Source of the DNA: Vesta saturnalis | Taxonomy: Eukaryota > Arthropoda > Insecta > Coleoptera > Lampyridae | Assembly: GCA_036346205.1 (NCBI GenBank) | Contig: JARFJB010001974.1 | Coordinates: 717,001 to 781,000, forward strand | Direction: 5' to 3' | DNA: 64,000 nucleotides | Shown here: piece after piece, positions 12,641 through 25,929 of the stretch | Numbering within the stretch: position 1 is the first letter of the stretch | Layout: every line of letters begins with the position of its first letter | Position numbers and translations under genes: made by a program | The notes under the pieces: generated by a model | Database searches by the model: none | Seen by the model: the letters and a program-made list of their open reading frames with translations, nothing else | What the model was told of the DNA's origin: nothing

Positions 12641-13448
12641 AGGTCCACAGTTATTAAAAAAAATGATCATTATGGAGTGGTATGTATAGGTCAATAGTTA
12701 GCCCTAAACGTAGAAAAACAGGACCAATCAGAAGGTCGTATACTATTCCTACCCAAATGAAATTTGGTAGTTTTATTACTTCTTGAGGGTATATGTGATT
12801 GTTACGACAAATGTTGATCACTTGCTTTGAAAAGTATCTGGCTCTAAAAATTAGTGTTTGCGATATCCATTTCTTGAATCGGCCTACAAAAAACGCAAAT
12901 TATGGAAAAAATCGCTAGAAATATACACTTGCATTCATGGAATGTGGAAATGGAAATTTTGTTTTAAATATTTACTTCCAGATCAGATGTTCTAACAAGT
13001 ATTGGTCAGCTAGAAACTCTGCTATTTGGAAAAGTTTCTTGATGAAACTGTAATACTCTATATTACCTTTAGCTCTACCGTACATGTAATGCATATCTGC
13101 CATTCTCGCGTTAATTAACATTTCTAGAGTAAATTTCACGATCATTAAATAATAAAGAAAAGATGGTTCAGTTCAACGATGAGCATACCAAACTTTAAGA
13201 AATGTACTGCTTTTAACCCTTAGTGACAGTACTACCAAGGAACAACTTCTGGAGGGCGGCGTAAAGAAACAATGTATACAAATGTATACAAATGTAAGCC
13301 GGTAATTTATTAATAAACGGTTTCTGTAAAGGATATTCCACTTGTGTCGTATAAGGAGATGCCCACTTTGATAGAATTATATAAAAATGATTTTCTCTGC
13401 TTCAATACATTACTAAATGACAAATAAAATCAGTCATAATTGATGATT
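12641..13448. other. No gene seen
   Basis: No open frame of note and no repeat recognised, apart from two adjacent copies of ATGTATACAA near 13270. Confidence 0.55.
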
Positions 13449-13760
13449 CTACCTAGATGATGAGAATGAGAAACAACAAAGTCGCGATACCTTCTCTTTA
13501 ATCAAATAAAGGTAGGTAGAATGTGTAAAGTGGTCTATTAAAATTACGAGGAATATCATTCCGTCATATGTGATAGGATTAATTTCATCCGTCACATACG
13601 CCGATACTAAATCCACTGCTCGATTGGATTTCCCGTCTTCCGAAGTTATTTTAAACGTAGACCAGGTTTGTTTTTTACACAAACCGCAAAATTTGCCTGG
13701 AAGATACTAAGCCAAATGTTTCATGCATTTGTGTAAGGTATTCAATTCTGCCATAACACC
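13449..13760 (-). pseudogene. Copia-type retrotransposon integrase fragment
   Basis: The minus strand encodes the junction between the zinc-binding domain and catalytic core of a Ty1/copia integrase. A CxxC-like remnant precedes KSNRAVDLVSAYVTDEI, the place of the usual 'LELVHTDVCGPI' block, so the first catalytic Asp position reads within YVTDEI. YDGMIFLVILIDHFTHSTYLYL then matches the 'DGYRYFVVFIDDFTHFTMVYL' block. Only ~75 residues survive, with no LTR nearby. Confidence 0.75.
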
Positions 13761-14289
13761 ATTAATCCTAAAATCACGTAGTTTAATATCTATGGAGTAT
13801 AAAATGTTTTTTTGTTGACCCTATAGTACAACTTCACAATAACCTTGAGATCTAAGACATTACCAGTGTGTATAAAATAAAACCCCAACTCTTTGCTGCC
13901 AATCCAACAAATAGTCCTTGCTTAGACACCTTATCTGAAGGATTGGTGAGTAAAAAAGTGAATTTAGGTTGGTCAGAAACAGAATTGTGGTTGAGGCTTT
14001 ATCTTACATTTAGTTGTAGCTACGACCATTGTACCAATCCCAATTTGATCAATTCGTGGCGAGTGATCTATATTAGTTTTTTTATATAAATAAAATCGTG
14101 GATAAAGGATTATTCAGCATGTGAAAGTAGTTAAGTAGTTAGTAGGTAAGAACGTTATACTACTATCTTGATTTGAAAACATCCGCAGTTTATTGGGTAG
14201 GTCCAATATGTGTTGTTTGCTCACTCTAGGTAGCAGATGAGGACAAAGGAAACTCGTCGGTCCTGCTGTTTATAACCCAATGTCCCTAG
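13761..14289. other. No gene seen
   Basis: A 73-codon open frame at 13868 has no recognisable features. Confidence 0.5.
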
Positions 14290-14925
14290 TGACTCTTTTA
14301 ATCTATCATAGGTTGACCATCTTGTTTCAGCTGCTAACCTAGCCGCTAGTAAAATAGGCTTTCTGTAGCGATCTAAGCAGTACTGTACTTCACGGCAAGT
14401 CTTTATCCTGTATAAAACCCAAATTCGACCTCATCTAAGATATAATTCTCAACTCTGGGTTGGTGCTTCCCAATATGCTCTCGATATGTTGAACGTATTC
14501 AAAGAAGAGCTATTATGCTTATAAACGACCCGTCCTTAACTTCTGGCATATAGTCCCTTAAGCACAGAAGAATCATTTCAATTATTTCTTTGTAGTATCG
14601 GTATTGCAATGACCATTGTGCTGCTGAGTAACATGCTTTCATATCATCTCGAGCCACCTTTGATAGTAATACTCCGTTTGCTAATTCACATTATCAATAC
14701 GTAGTGCAAATTTCAACGTGTCATACCAAACGGGCGCAATCCACAACCCTCTATACGGCTTCTAAACTCTGGAACGATCTTCCTAGTTTCGGTTTTCCTC
14801 TCGCTTATGATATGAAAAAATTTGAGGTAGCCATTCATAGGCATCTCCTAGCAATTAAAAATTGTTCTATCTATCCTCTTAGGTATTCCTGAGTGCTTTG
14901 GTACGTCAGGTGCTGTTGAGCTGTT
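14290..14925 (+). pseudogene. Jockey-like retrotransposon, copy B (3' end)
   Basis: About 70-75% alike by eye to the end of copy A (12075-12640), so the same family. The longest open piece, 14704-14892, ends with SKLWNDLPSFGFPLAYDMKKFE, the region just before the stop in Jockey-type ORF2 proteins, where LWN-LP is typical. 5' truncation at about 14290 fits target-primed reverse transcription. Confidence 0.75.
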
Positions 14926-15349
14926 TAGGAACACATTAAAATAAAACTGAAGACACGGTTACTACTCTTTTTAGGGGGGTAAATGTGGTTTTATTTAGAT
15001 CTCAATAATTCAAAAACGTAAAAAGTAAATGTATCCAAACTAACCAGAAGTATTTATCACTTAATTGTCTAGATACTGGTGATTCTTGGTGATTGTATAG
15101 CTACGGGGTAAGCAGTAAAAGGGGAGACAGCACAAGAAACGTTTAATTTTGGGGAATCCCCTTGGTATTGCATAATTTCATGAGGACTTTATGTCCCTCA
15201 GACACGATACACAACTTTATCTTTCCGCGCACACACTTCACTTGCAAAGCTAATTAGTCACCTGGCTGTAAAGCATGTAAGTAGAACCGGGGCACCTTTG
15301 GCAGCCATTTTGTTTTTTTTTGAGGTCAGCCTTGGGACACCTTAAGTTT
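14926..15349. other. No gene seen
   Basis: Unremarkable sequence between a retroelement end and a dispersed repeat. Confidence 0.5.
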
Positions 15350-16905
15350 CACCTTTTATATATGCCCACGTGGGGATCGTATTTTTTTCACCTGAGAATA
15401 AAAAGATTTTATTTAATCTGCGTTTATCATTATTAATACTTATTAGGGCCTGTTTTGATTTTTATCAAAGGAGATTGCATAATTGTTATTAAAATTATTA
15501 TTATATTTCTTTTAATGCCCATCTACAGATTGTGACCTTTTATTTATACGAAAAATTTATTTATACATTGGGGGTTGTATTCTAATAAGGAGTCCTAGTT
15601 TTGTAAGACGGGGATCTGTTCGCGGGATTCACCCCTGTCATAAAAATTGTATTTTAATAATGGGGAAGATTTAATAGATAAAACAGGTAAGGGCTACAAG
15701 TGTTTTCATAATAAAAAGATATTATTTAATCTATGTTTATTATTATTAATATCTATTAGGGTTGTTTTTATTTTTATCAAGGATATAACAACCTAGTCCT
15801 TAAAGGATTATGTTCTATGCAATCTTTAAGACCGCATTTAAGCGCTAGCTCAAATTTTTTCAATATCTGAGGTTACCATATTGTATTTATACTATTAGTT
15901 AATTTCTATCTGAGGTTTAAATATCATTCTGATCTAGATAACTGTTTTACGATGTGTTTTAGTAATAGGGTTTATTATAAAGGAGACTGCATTATTATTA
16001 AAATTATTACATTTCTTTAAGACCTATTTTGTTTTACAATATATTTACTTTGCAATGAAAAAATCACCTTCAACATTATACATAGTTAAAAATGAGTAAT
16101 TAAGTTACCATGCTATAAACGATTTTCCACCTCGAGAACGTTAAATTATATGTGCAAGGTTTAAGCGGAAATAAAATGCATTAATACGATAAATGGTTAC
16201 ACGTATGCATTATAGGTTGTTTTACGCTTCATTGTGTACGCCCTTTAATAGTGGCACCAATAACAATTAAAAGTAATTTATTGAAGGTCGACTACTAAAT
16301 TATAAGATTTAAGTGGAAAATGAAATTGCATTAATACGTTAGTTAATACACATATGCATTATAGGCTATTCTACATTTCACTGCGTGCTTCTTTTAATAG
16401 TGTTATTAATTAAAAGTAAATATTGAAGGTTGGCAGCTAAAATTATGTCTACAGGACCTAATCAGAAAATAAATACATTAAGTGGTTACACATATGCATT
16501 ACAGTTGTTTGTTTTACGCTTCATTGTGTGTTTTAGTTTAGGGATGACTTTTTAAAATCAATTACATTACTTTTATGGTCTAGATTAAAATTACGTAAAA
16601 TTGACGCTTGTCGTGCCCCACGAGACCAGAATAATTTGGAATTTGTTAATAGCCCCATCTACTTGTGTATAAACCACCAAATGTTTTCTGTAATATAGCT
16701 GTCGCCATCTAGCATTACATTTTAAAAGTACTTACGGGACCCTGTAACGGTTATGGAGGAAAATTTAAAATAAGGGGTCTAACACTAGCTTTTAAGGCAA
16801 GACGTATGCATCTGGGACTCAACCAACCGATCAACCTCGATCAAATCAAACAACCGGGGATTCGTCCCTTGTCCTAGACCATTGTCTTTGAAGATGTATA
16901 TTAAC
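15350..16905. repeat. Dispersed repeat family, copy 2, with ~145-bp tandem units
   Basis: Shares blocks with 43930-45240 and 5110-5765, for example the 'cttttaatgcccatctacag' block near 15515 (also near 44675) and the 'tattaataCTTATTAGG' block. 16160-16530 holds about three tandem units marked by TATGCATTATAGG (near 16204, 16353, 16493; spacing 149 and 140 bp). The end near 16680-16860 (TCTAGCATTACATTTT..., 'ggtctaacactagc') leads directly into the long simple-repeat array. No coding sequence seen. Confidence 0.6.
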
Positions 16906-19900
16906 AAGGAGTCACACACGCACACACTCACACACGCACACACGCACACACGCGCACACGCACACACGCACACACGCACACAAGCACTTACGCACACACG
17001 CACACACCCACACACGCACACAAGCACACACGCACCCACGCACACACACGCATACACGCACACACGCACACACGCACACACGCAAACACGCACACAAGCA
17101 CTTACGCACACACGCACACACGCACAAACGCACACACCCACACACGCACACAGGCACACACGACATACGCACATACGCACACACGCAAGCACACAACGCA
17201 CATACACACACGCACGCACACGACACACGCACACACGACACGCAACACACGACACACGCACAACTTACGCACACACGACACACAGCACACACGCACACGC
17301 ATACACACGACACACGACAAGCACCGCACACACGACACACACGACACACAACGTCACTACGCACACACGACACACGCACACACAACGCACACACGCACAC
17401 ACGCACACGACAACGACACACGCACAACCAGCACACGACACACAACGCACACACGCAACTACGCACACAGCACAGCACACGCAACGACACGACACGCAAC
17501 CGCACACACGACAACACACACAGACACTACGCACACACGCACACGACACACGCACACAGTACACACGCACACACGCACACACGACAACGACCACGCACAC
17601 GCTACACACGCACACACGCACACGCCACACACAACGCACACACGACAACGCACACGCACAATACGCACACACGCACACGCACATGACACGCACACGCACA
17701 CACGCACACACGCACACTACGCACACACGCACACGCACACACGACACAGCACACGACACGCACACAGCACACACGCACACACGCACACACACTACACAGC
17801 ACGCACACGTACGAACACGCACACACGCACACAAGCACACGCACACACACACACGCCACACGACACACGTACACACGACACACGCACAAGCACACAACAC
17901 ATACGCACACGCACAGCACACACACAGACACAACGCACACACGCAACAGACACACGCACACACGTCACACACCATCGCACAACAGCACACGCACACACGA
18001 CACACGTACACACAGCACACACGCACACACGCATAGCACACGCACACACGCACACAACAGCACACACGACACACGCACACACGCACACGTACACACACAC
18101 ACACACAGTACACAACGCACACACACATACGACACAGCAGCACACACACATACGACACACCAACGCACACGCAAACGTACAGAACACGCACACACTACAC
18201 ACGACACAGCACACGACACACATAACGCACACCACGTACACACAACGCACAACGACAACAAGCACAGCTACCACACCACACAGCACACTACGTACACACA
18301 CACAGCATACACACACAAGACACACACGACACCAACACATACGACACACACGCAACACACACACGCACACACGAACACAACGACACACGACACGCACACA
18401 CACAACGACAACGCACACAATACACGCACAGCAACGACACACGCACACACACACGTACAGCACGCACACACAGACACACGCCAACGACACAGACACAACG
18501 ACACGACACGCACACACGCACACACACAACGCACAACGACACATAACGCACAGCAACACTACGCACACACGCCACGTACACAGACACACAACGCACACAC
18601 GACACACGCACACACACGACATCACACATGCACATACGCACACACGACACGACACACGCACACGACACACAGCACACACCACACACGACAACACACACAG
18701 CTAGCACACTACGACACGCACTACACGCACATGCACGACACGCAACAGCACACACGTACACACGCAACATACGCACACACGTACAACAACACGACACACG
18801 ACACACGCACACACGTACACACACAACGTCAACGCACACAGCAACGCACAGCACCACACGACACACACGCACAACGCACACGCACACACGCAACACACGA
18901 ACACACACGTACACACGCACACGCACACACAACACACGCACACACGCACACAGCACAACGCACAACGTAACGACACACCACACGCACACAGCATACGCAC
19001 ACGCACACACGAACCACACGCATACGCACACACGCACACCACACGCACGACACGCACACACACGACATACGACACAACGCAACGCACACGCACACGCAAC
19101 GACACACGCACACACGCACACGCAACACGCACACACAACACGACACACCACACAACGCACACACACGCACGACAACGTACAACACTGCACACGCACAACG
19201 CACACACGCACACAGCACACGCACACACGCACACACGCATACACCACACGACACACGCACACACACGCACACACGCACACACGCACACACGACACGTACA
19301 CGTCACACACACACACGACACACACGCACAACACGCACACAGCATGCACATACACGACACACGCACACGCACACCAACGACACGCACACGTACATACGTA
19401 CAACGCACACGACACACACGACACAGCACAACGCACACACGCACACACGTACACACATACGCACACACAGCACACACGCACACACGCACACACGCACACG
19501 ACACGCACGACACGCACACACGCATACACACACGCACCACACACGCACACACGCACACACGCACACAGACAAGACACGTACACGCACAGCACACGCACAC
19601 ACACGCACATACGTACACACGCACACACACAGCACGACACGCAACACGCACACACGCACACACCACACGCACACAGAATACACACACGACATACACACAG
19701 CACACACGCACACACGACACATCACACACGTACACACGCACCACACGTACACACACGACACATACGACAACACGCACATACACAGCACACACGAACAGCA
19801 CAGCAGCACACGCACACACACACACAAGCACACAGCACACAACGCACATGACGATACACACGCACACAGAACGCACACACGCAGTACACACGCACACGTA

Positions 19901-21300
19901 CACACACACGCACACACGACAGCACCACACGACACACACGACACACGCACCACATACGCACACAGCACACACGCACACACGCACCACACGCACAACGACA
20001 CACGCACAACGCACACGACAGCAATACGACACACGCACACACACGCACAACGCAAACGCACACGTACACGCACACGCACACACGACACGCACACACGCAC
20101 ACGACACTACACGCACACACACACACACGACAGCACACACACGCACACACGCACACACACACGTACACACAACGACACGCACAGCAACAGCACACACGCA
20201 CACGCACACACACGCACACACGCACACACGCAACACACACGACAGAACGCACACACGCACACACGCACAGCACACGCACACACGCACACAGCACACACGC
20301 ACACAACGACACACGCACACGCACCACACCACACCACACACGCACACACGCACACGACAACGCACACCACACGCACACACGCAACACACACACGCACACA
20401 CGCACACGCACACGCACATACACGCACATACGCACACACGCACACACGCAACACACGACACACGCACAGCACGACACACACAAGCACACACGCACACACG
20501 CACACACACGCACAACGCACACACGCACACGCACACACGCACAACGCACACAGCAACACACGCACAACGCACACACACGCAACACGACACACCACACACA
20601 CACGCACACGCACACACAACAGACACGCACACACGCACACAACACGCAACAACACACGCACACACGCACACACGCACACACGCACACATACCACACACAC
20701 GCACACACGACACACCACACGCACACACACAACATACACACGCACACACGCACACACCACACATACGCACATACGACACACACGACACGCACACACACAC
20801 AACGCACACACACACGCACACGAACAGCACAACTAACCACACACGACACACTAGCATGCAACAGCACAACGCAACACGCACACACGCTACACAGCACACG
20901 ACACACGCACACACACGCACACGCACACACGCACACGCACACACGCACACACGCACACGACACACGACACTACACGCACAGCAACACGCACACAACGCAC
21001 ACGACACACGCACACACAACGACACAGCACAACGCACACGCACACGCACACGACACACGCACACATGCACACGAACACACACGCAATACGAACAGCACAG
21101 ACACGAACGCACAAACGAACACGCACACACGCACACACGCACACGCACATCACGAACACGCACACGATACGCACACACACACGCACACACGCACACGACA
21201 TCACGCACAACGCACAACATGCACACGCACACAGCACACGCGTAACAGCACACAGCACACACGCACACACGACACGTACACGCACACACACGCACGTCTG
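16906..21300. repeat. 4.4-kb simple-repeat array, CACACACG type
   Basis: Almost pure C/A with G only in CG steps. The left edge (16910-17160) is clean 8-mer CACACACG, with a higher-order repeat: a segment containing ACACAAGCACTTACGCACAC occurs near 16978 and again near 17094 (~116 bp apart). From about 17160 on, single-base losses (such as CACGACAC and GCACAACG) break the register. The long open frames on both strands (Cys/Val/Arg or His/Thr) are artefacts of a repeat without stop codons. The clean parts alternate purine and pyrimidine and could adopt Z-DNA. Confidence 0.97.
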
Positions 21301-21678
21301 ACACATGCGTTTTGAGTACAATCTGACAGACACATAAAAATCGCACAGAACATGCAGAAAGCAAACTTAAGTAGCACAGTGAGAAGAATCGAATAAGTTT
21401 TGACGTTTATGGTTCTCGAAACGATTACAACGTACAAAGCTACACATTTGCAAAAATGGAAATTAACGAATCTGAGCAAGGAACAACGCACACGAGCTAC
21501 AGCAAACGAACATTTGAGCTTGGGTAACATTGTGGTCAGAATGCACAGAACGAAGTACGCACACAAGTTTTTAATCAAACACGCAAAAAGCACCCTTTCC
21601 TCAAAGGTAAGTTGACTTATTACACGGAGGAGTATTTATATACGACGAGATAATTAGTTAACTAGGTTCCTGAAGAAG
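21301..21678. other. Array flank, no gene
   Basis: Unique sequence leading into the retroelement; a 71-codon open frame at 21400 shows no family features. Confidence 0.45.
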
Positions 21679-24072
21679 ATGAAGAGATGCTGTTATTCAA
21701 GTGAAGGGTTGAATGTGAATGAAACAATATGGAACAAACAAATTAAAGACAATGACGTTGATAGTGCATGGATCAGCTTGAAAAACTGTGTTGTCAATTG
21801 TGCCGTGCGGATGTGTGGAAGGGCGATTGTAGGTACACAGGTAAAATGTGCTTGGTGGAATGAGTGGTAAAAAAGGCAGTATGTAAGAAAAAAGGTGCAT
21901 ACAGGGCAATAATTTCTGCAAAAAATGAGATTGAAAAGATGCGATTGTTTGAGGTGTACAGATTAAGAAACAAAGAAGCGATGGAGGCAGTGAGAATAAG
22001 CAAAGAGAAAGGAGAGAAAATGCAGAATGGTTTTGAGGGATACAAAAAACTCTTCTGGAAATGGGTAAAAAAAACGTGGCCCAAACCAGAACGCTGCAGG
22101 AGTGACGAATACGGTCAACGAAATAGTATGGGTCGATTGCGAAGTGAGGAAATGCTGACAAGAATATTTCGGAAAGATGTACAGTAGTATGGAAAATAAG
22201 ACTGCAGGATTAAATAAGGAGAATGTAGAAGGAGTGGTGAATGAAACTGAGGATATTGGTGTAAATGAGGAAGAGAAGACGGTAGGAAGGTTTAAAAACG
22301 ACAAGGGAGCAGGCGTAGATGAAATCACTGCTGAAATGCTAAAGTATGGGGATGCAAACCTTATACGAAGATTGTGTGAATATTTCAACGTATGCCTTAT
22401 ATGTGGAAAAGTCCCGAGGGATTGGAAGAGCGCGATCATTGTACCACTGTATAAGGGTAAGAGTAATTGCAAGAACTACAGAGGAATAAGTAATGCTCAG
22501 CGCGCCTCGTAAGGTATTTGGAAGAATTCTGATTGATAGAGTACGAGAAACTACACAAACTAATATTTGGGATATGCAGGGTGGCTTCATGCTACGGAGA
22601 GGATGTACCGATCATATGGTTGTTCTCCAGCAGGTGATCGAAAAGTGTTTAAGGGTAAAAAGGAAGTTGCACTATGCTATTGTAGATCTGGAGAAAGCAT
22701 ACGACAGAGTGAATAGGGAGAAGATGTGGGAAATATTAAATGAATATGGCGTAAATGAAAGTCTAATAAATGGAATAAGGGTAGTATACAACGGTAGTCG
22801 GGCATGTGTTAGGGTCAGAGGAGGTGTGAGTGAATACTTTAATATTGAGCAAGGAGTGCGACAAGTCTGGGTGATGTCACCGTGGTTGTTCTATGTATAC
22901 ATGGATAAACGTGTTAGACAAGCATGTACTGGTAGAAATAGTGTAATTGTTGGTGACGTAAATGTACGACTTCTGGTGTATGCAGATGGCACAGTCTTAT
23001 TAAGTGACAGTGCGAATGAGCTACAAACTCTGAGGAAGTTTGATACAGTCTGTGAGAACATAGACCTAAAGGTAAACGTGAACAAAACTAAGATTGTGGT
23101 GTTCACTTGCGAAGGTGGAATGGAGAGTAGAGTATTTACTCTGCAAGATGAAATTGTGGGGCAAGTGCACGAGCTGGTATATCTGGGTGGTGCGACAAGT
23201 CTGGGTGATGTTACCGTGGTTCTTCTATGTATACATGGATAAACGTGTTAGACAAGCATGTACTGGTACAAATGGTGTAATGGTTGGTGACGTAAATGTA
23301 CGACTTCTGGTGTATGCAGATGGCACAGTCTTATTAAGTGACAGTGCGAATGAGCTACAAACTCTGAGGAAGTTTGATACCGTCTGTGAGAACATAGACC
23401 TAAAGGTAAACGTGAACAAAACTAAGATTGTGGTGTTCATTTGCGAAGGTGGAATGGAGAGTAGAGTATTTACTCTACAAGATGAAATTGTGGAGCAAGT
23501 TCACGAGCTGGTATATCTGGGTAGAGTGTTTGCTGCAGATGGTACAATGGAGGGCGAGATTGGACGAAGGGTCAATGCTGGAAGGAAAGTGATTGGAAGT
23601 ATGCGGACGATAATGAGAAAGAAAAGTATGAGTCTAGCTGCGAAACGAGCAATATGTAATGGCGTGTTTGTCCCATCAGTACTGTATGGAAGTGAGAAAT
23701 GGGTATGTAAGAAAAAACACGATAGAAGAATGAATGCCGTGGGTATGAGATTCCTGAGAAGCGCATGTGGTAAAACGAGAAGGGACAAGATAAAGAATGA
23801 ATGCATAATGGCGAAGTGTGGCGAGGAAAATACGATGACGGATAAGGCCGGGTCTGGTAGGTCGCGTAAAACTTGGCTGAATGTAGTAGAATTTATGATA
23901 AAGGAAAGAAAGATACAGAGTTTTAAAAATAAAAGGGCATGTCAGAGACAGTGTGTGAACCTTGCGGAAGCTAGGTAGGTATGCGAAGATAGGAAAGCAT
24001 GGAGAAAGATTGTGAATGAAAAATAAATAAGAAGCGGGGATTGTTTTGCCTATCCCGCAAGGGAATGGCGTG
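21679..24072 (+). pseudogene. Non-LTR retrotransposon ORF2 (reverse transcriptase), broken
   Basis: A LINE-type polymerase in three main open blocks (21679-22187, 22177-22512, 22493-23978) with frame changes between them. Recognisable RT steps: DWKSAIIVPLYKGK and NYRGIS (22430-22490), the 'GGFMLRRGCTDH' finger (22580), YAIVDLEKAYDRV with the first catalytic Asp (22680), VRQVWVMSPWLF where the family has RQGCVMSPW, and YADG where YADD is required (22979-22990). A 334-bp direct duplication (22861-23194 and 23195-23528) repeats the last two motifs. After it comes the thumb and a C-terminal region (SVLYGSE, MRFLRSACG). The active site is lost, so it is dead. The stop is at 23976 and the 3' UTR ends near a telomere-like palindrome. 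It is not the Jockey-like family found at 10-15 kb. Confidence 0.85.
22861..23528 (+). repeat. Tandem duplication (334 bp x 2) within the RT
   Basis: ACAAGTCTGGGTGATGT occurs at 22861 and 23195, and the following ~330 bp match with few differences. The length is not a multiple of three, so the duplication also shifts the frame. Confidence 0.95.
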
Positions 24073-24106
24073 AAGGTTAGGTTAAGTGGTAACTTAACCT
24101 AACCTT
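24073..24106. repeat. Palindrome of telomere-like TTAGG units
   Basis: Arms AAGGTTAGGTTAAG (24073-24086) and the exact complement (24093-24106) around a 6-bp loop. Each arm holds GGTTAGGTTA, which resembles the arthropod telomere unit TTAGG. Confidence 0.8.
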
Positions 24107-24742
24107 GAATTACCATTCATACCTCTAACATTCCACGTTCCGCCATTCATTCCTTGAACAGTCGTCAGCAACATCTATTTGGGCCTTGACAGCCCCTTGT
24201 AGCCAGGTCGATCCGAGGCAATTATATTGATCCTTTTAGTAATACCATAACGAGCATACCGGTTTCTGGCCAAATCGTGCCCGGGCGATGTAGCATTCCC
24301 TACTAACGGTATCGTCCTACTACCGTACAGTTATTTGTCTACTGCCTCGACATGTAAGGAAGCAAGAGGTAGAAATATAGACAGTCAAGAAAGATATAAA
24401 TAATGGATCGTATACTTACTGTATGAATATCTAGATGTACATATATACATATACGTTTTTTACATACATACCCTTCAATTACATCACGTTTCAACCAAAT
24501 TGCTCCCTACGCGGTTCCTGGCTCTGGCGCCACTCACCGGACTTACTGTTGTTTATTTGCGACCAAATGTTTCAATTATTTTTAATTTATATTTCCAAGT
24601 TATATTTAGTTCTTTGTTATTTAATTTAATATTTATTTATCATGTATGTTTTATTATTTTCGCGAACCGTGGCAACTTAAACGTTTCCATCCTCTAAATT
24701 TGACTTTTATTCAATTTGCAGTCAAGGACAAATATAGTATAA
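24107..24742. other. No gene seen
   Basis: Possibly the tail of the retroelement or its flank; no open frame with recognisable features. Confidence 0.45.
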
Positions 24743-24748
24743 GACAAT
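24743..24748. repeat. Polinton target-site duplication (left)
   Basis: GACAAT, repeated exactly at 41759-41764. Six base pairs is the length known for Polinton/Maverick integration. Confidence 0.93.
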
Positions 24749-25068
24749 AGTAGTGATTAAGGGCCGGTTCTGGACCAGTTCAAATCACTCGCCCTCTGGT
24801 GGTAAGAAATGTAAGCATTTGGATCTCTTCAAGGTCAAACTTTTGGCGGGAAATTTAAATTTTAGGAGCTCGCTAAAAATTGCAATGTCACCATCCTCAT
24901 TACAAGGTCAAACGTTTTGGAGGGAAATTTGTATGTCAAGGTCAGAAGCTAAAAATAGAAATTGCAAGGTCATCATAATACAATTCTTAGAAGCCTAAAA
25001 ATAGAGTTTTCAAGGTCAAAGATTATTGACCTACGGTGGTGTCATATTACATTTCTTAGAAATATAAA
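24749..25068. repeat. Polinton left terminal inverted repeat
   Basis: About 320 bp, matching the reverse complement of ~41440-41758. It contains repeated blocks of the type TCAAGGTCAAA...GGCGGGAAATTTAAAT, one more of which lies just inside at ~25115-25165. TCAAGGTCA or a one-base variant occurs at 24829, 24902, 24936, 24964, 25010 and 25156. Confidence 0.93.
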
Positions 25069-25242
25069 AAGGTGAAAAGCTAAAAAATAGAAAATCTAAG
25101 AATAGAATTTTCAGGATCAAAATTTTTGGCGGGAAATATAAATTTTTGAAGCTGGTCAAGGTCAAAGCAAAAAATAGAAGTTGCAAGGTAATTATGCTTA
25201 GAAATCTAAAAGTTTTTTGAGTAGGTTAGCAGTTTTGAAAGG

Positions 25243-25482
25243 ATGCATGTTTATAATAAAAAGGTTTCTCCGGGATTGCATGATTCAGTAAACTTTTTAT
25301 TGCTAGAAATAGTGAAAGTAATAAGAATGATAAGAAGAGAAAGAAATAAGCAAATATTAAGTATTGATGAGAGAAAGAAAAGACTCGAGGTGTTAATCAA
25401 TAAAGTAAAAGATTTGCGGATAGATTTAGAGCTGTATGAGCTGAAGAAAAAAATGAATCAACTTCGAGTGAATGTGCCATGA
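25243..25482 (+). CDS. Small coiled-coil protein candidate (unknown)
   Basis: 79 residues, rich in Lys, Arg, Glu and Leu, with heptad-like spacing over residues 25-75 (the RKKRLEVLINKVKDLRIDLELYELKKKM region is predicted helical by eye). It lies just inside the left terminal repeat, where Polintons carry variable genes. No family recognised; the open frame could be chance, although the composition is protein-like compared with its AT-rich surroundings. Confidence 0.35.
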   Translation: MHVYNKKVSPGLHDSVNFLLLEIVKVIRMIRRERNKQILSIDERKKRLEVLINKVKDLRIDLELYELKKKMNQLRVNVP

Positions 25483-25929
25483 AAAGTATTAAAAATGAAG
25501 GTGCGTTGTAATTTGAATGAAAGGCGCTTTAAAAAGTAAATAAGTAATTACAGTAGTGTGTGTTATATTGCATAAAGAAAGGGCACTTTACCAGTATTCA
25601 TTTGAATAAAAAAATAAAGTGTGCGTAGGCATATAAGAAGAAAATTAATTAAGAAAAAGTGAATTACAAACGAAAAATCCTTAAAAAGAAGTTTCCGTAC
25701 GGTTTAATTGAATTTTCGTATAAAACGAGTTTCTTACCATGATTTATTAAATTATACAAATTATGTAGGAAGAAATGGCATTGTAACCTTATAATTATCA
25801 CATAAAACTATTACAAAGAAAAGGTGAATAACATTATCTTAGCTATTGTGTGAAATGTTGTAGTAAACAAAAATTATATGTGTGTGAAATGTTTCAAAAT
25901 AAATATACTCTTTTTATCATAGCAGTTTA
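25483..25929. other. No gene seen
   Basis: Very AT-rich Polinton DNA between a small open frame and a tandem repeat. Confidence 0.5.

Noticed and set aside
16906..17160. CRISPR-like regular repeats
   Set aside because: No unique spacers; it is a continuous microsatellite in an animal genome.
16785..21593. Very long open frames (up to 887 codons) over the first simple-repeat array
   Set aside because: They consist only of His/Thr/Arg/Ala or Cys/Val/Arg and exist in several frames on both strands at once; they result from a stop-free repeat.
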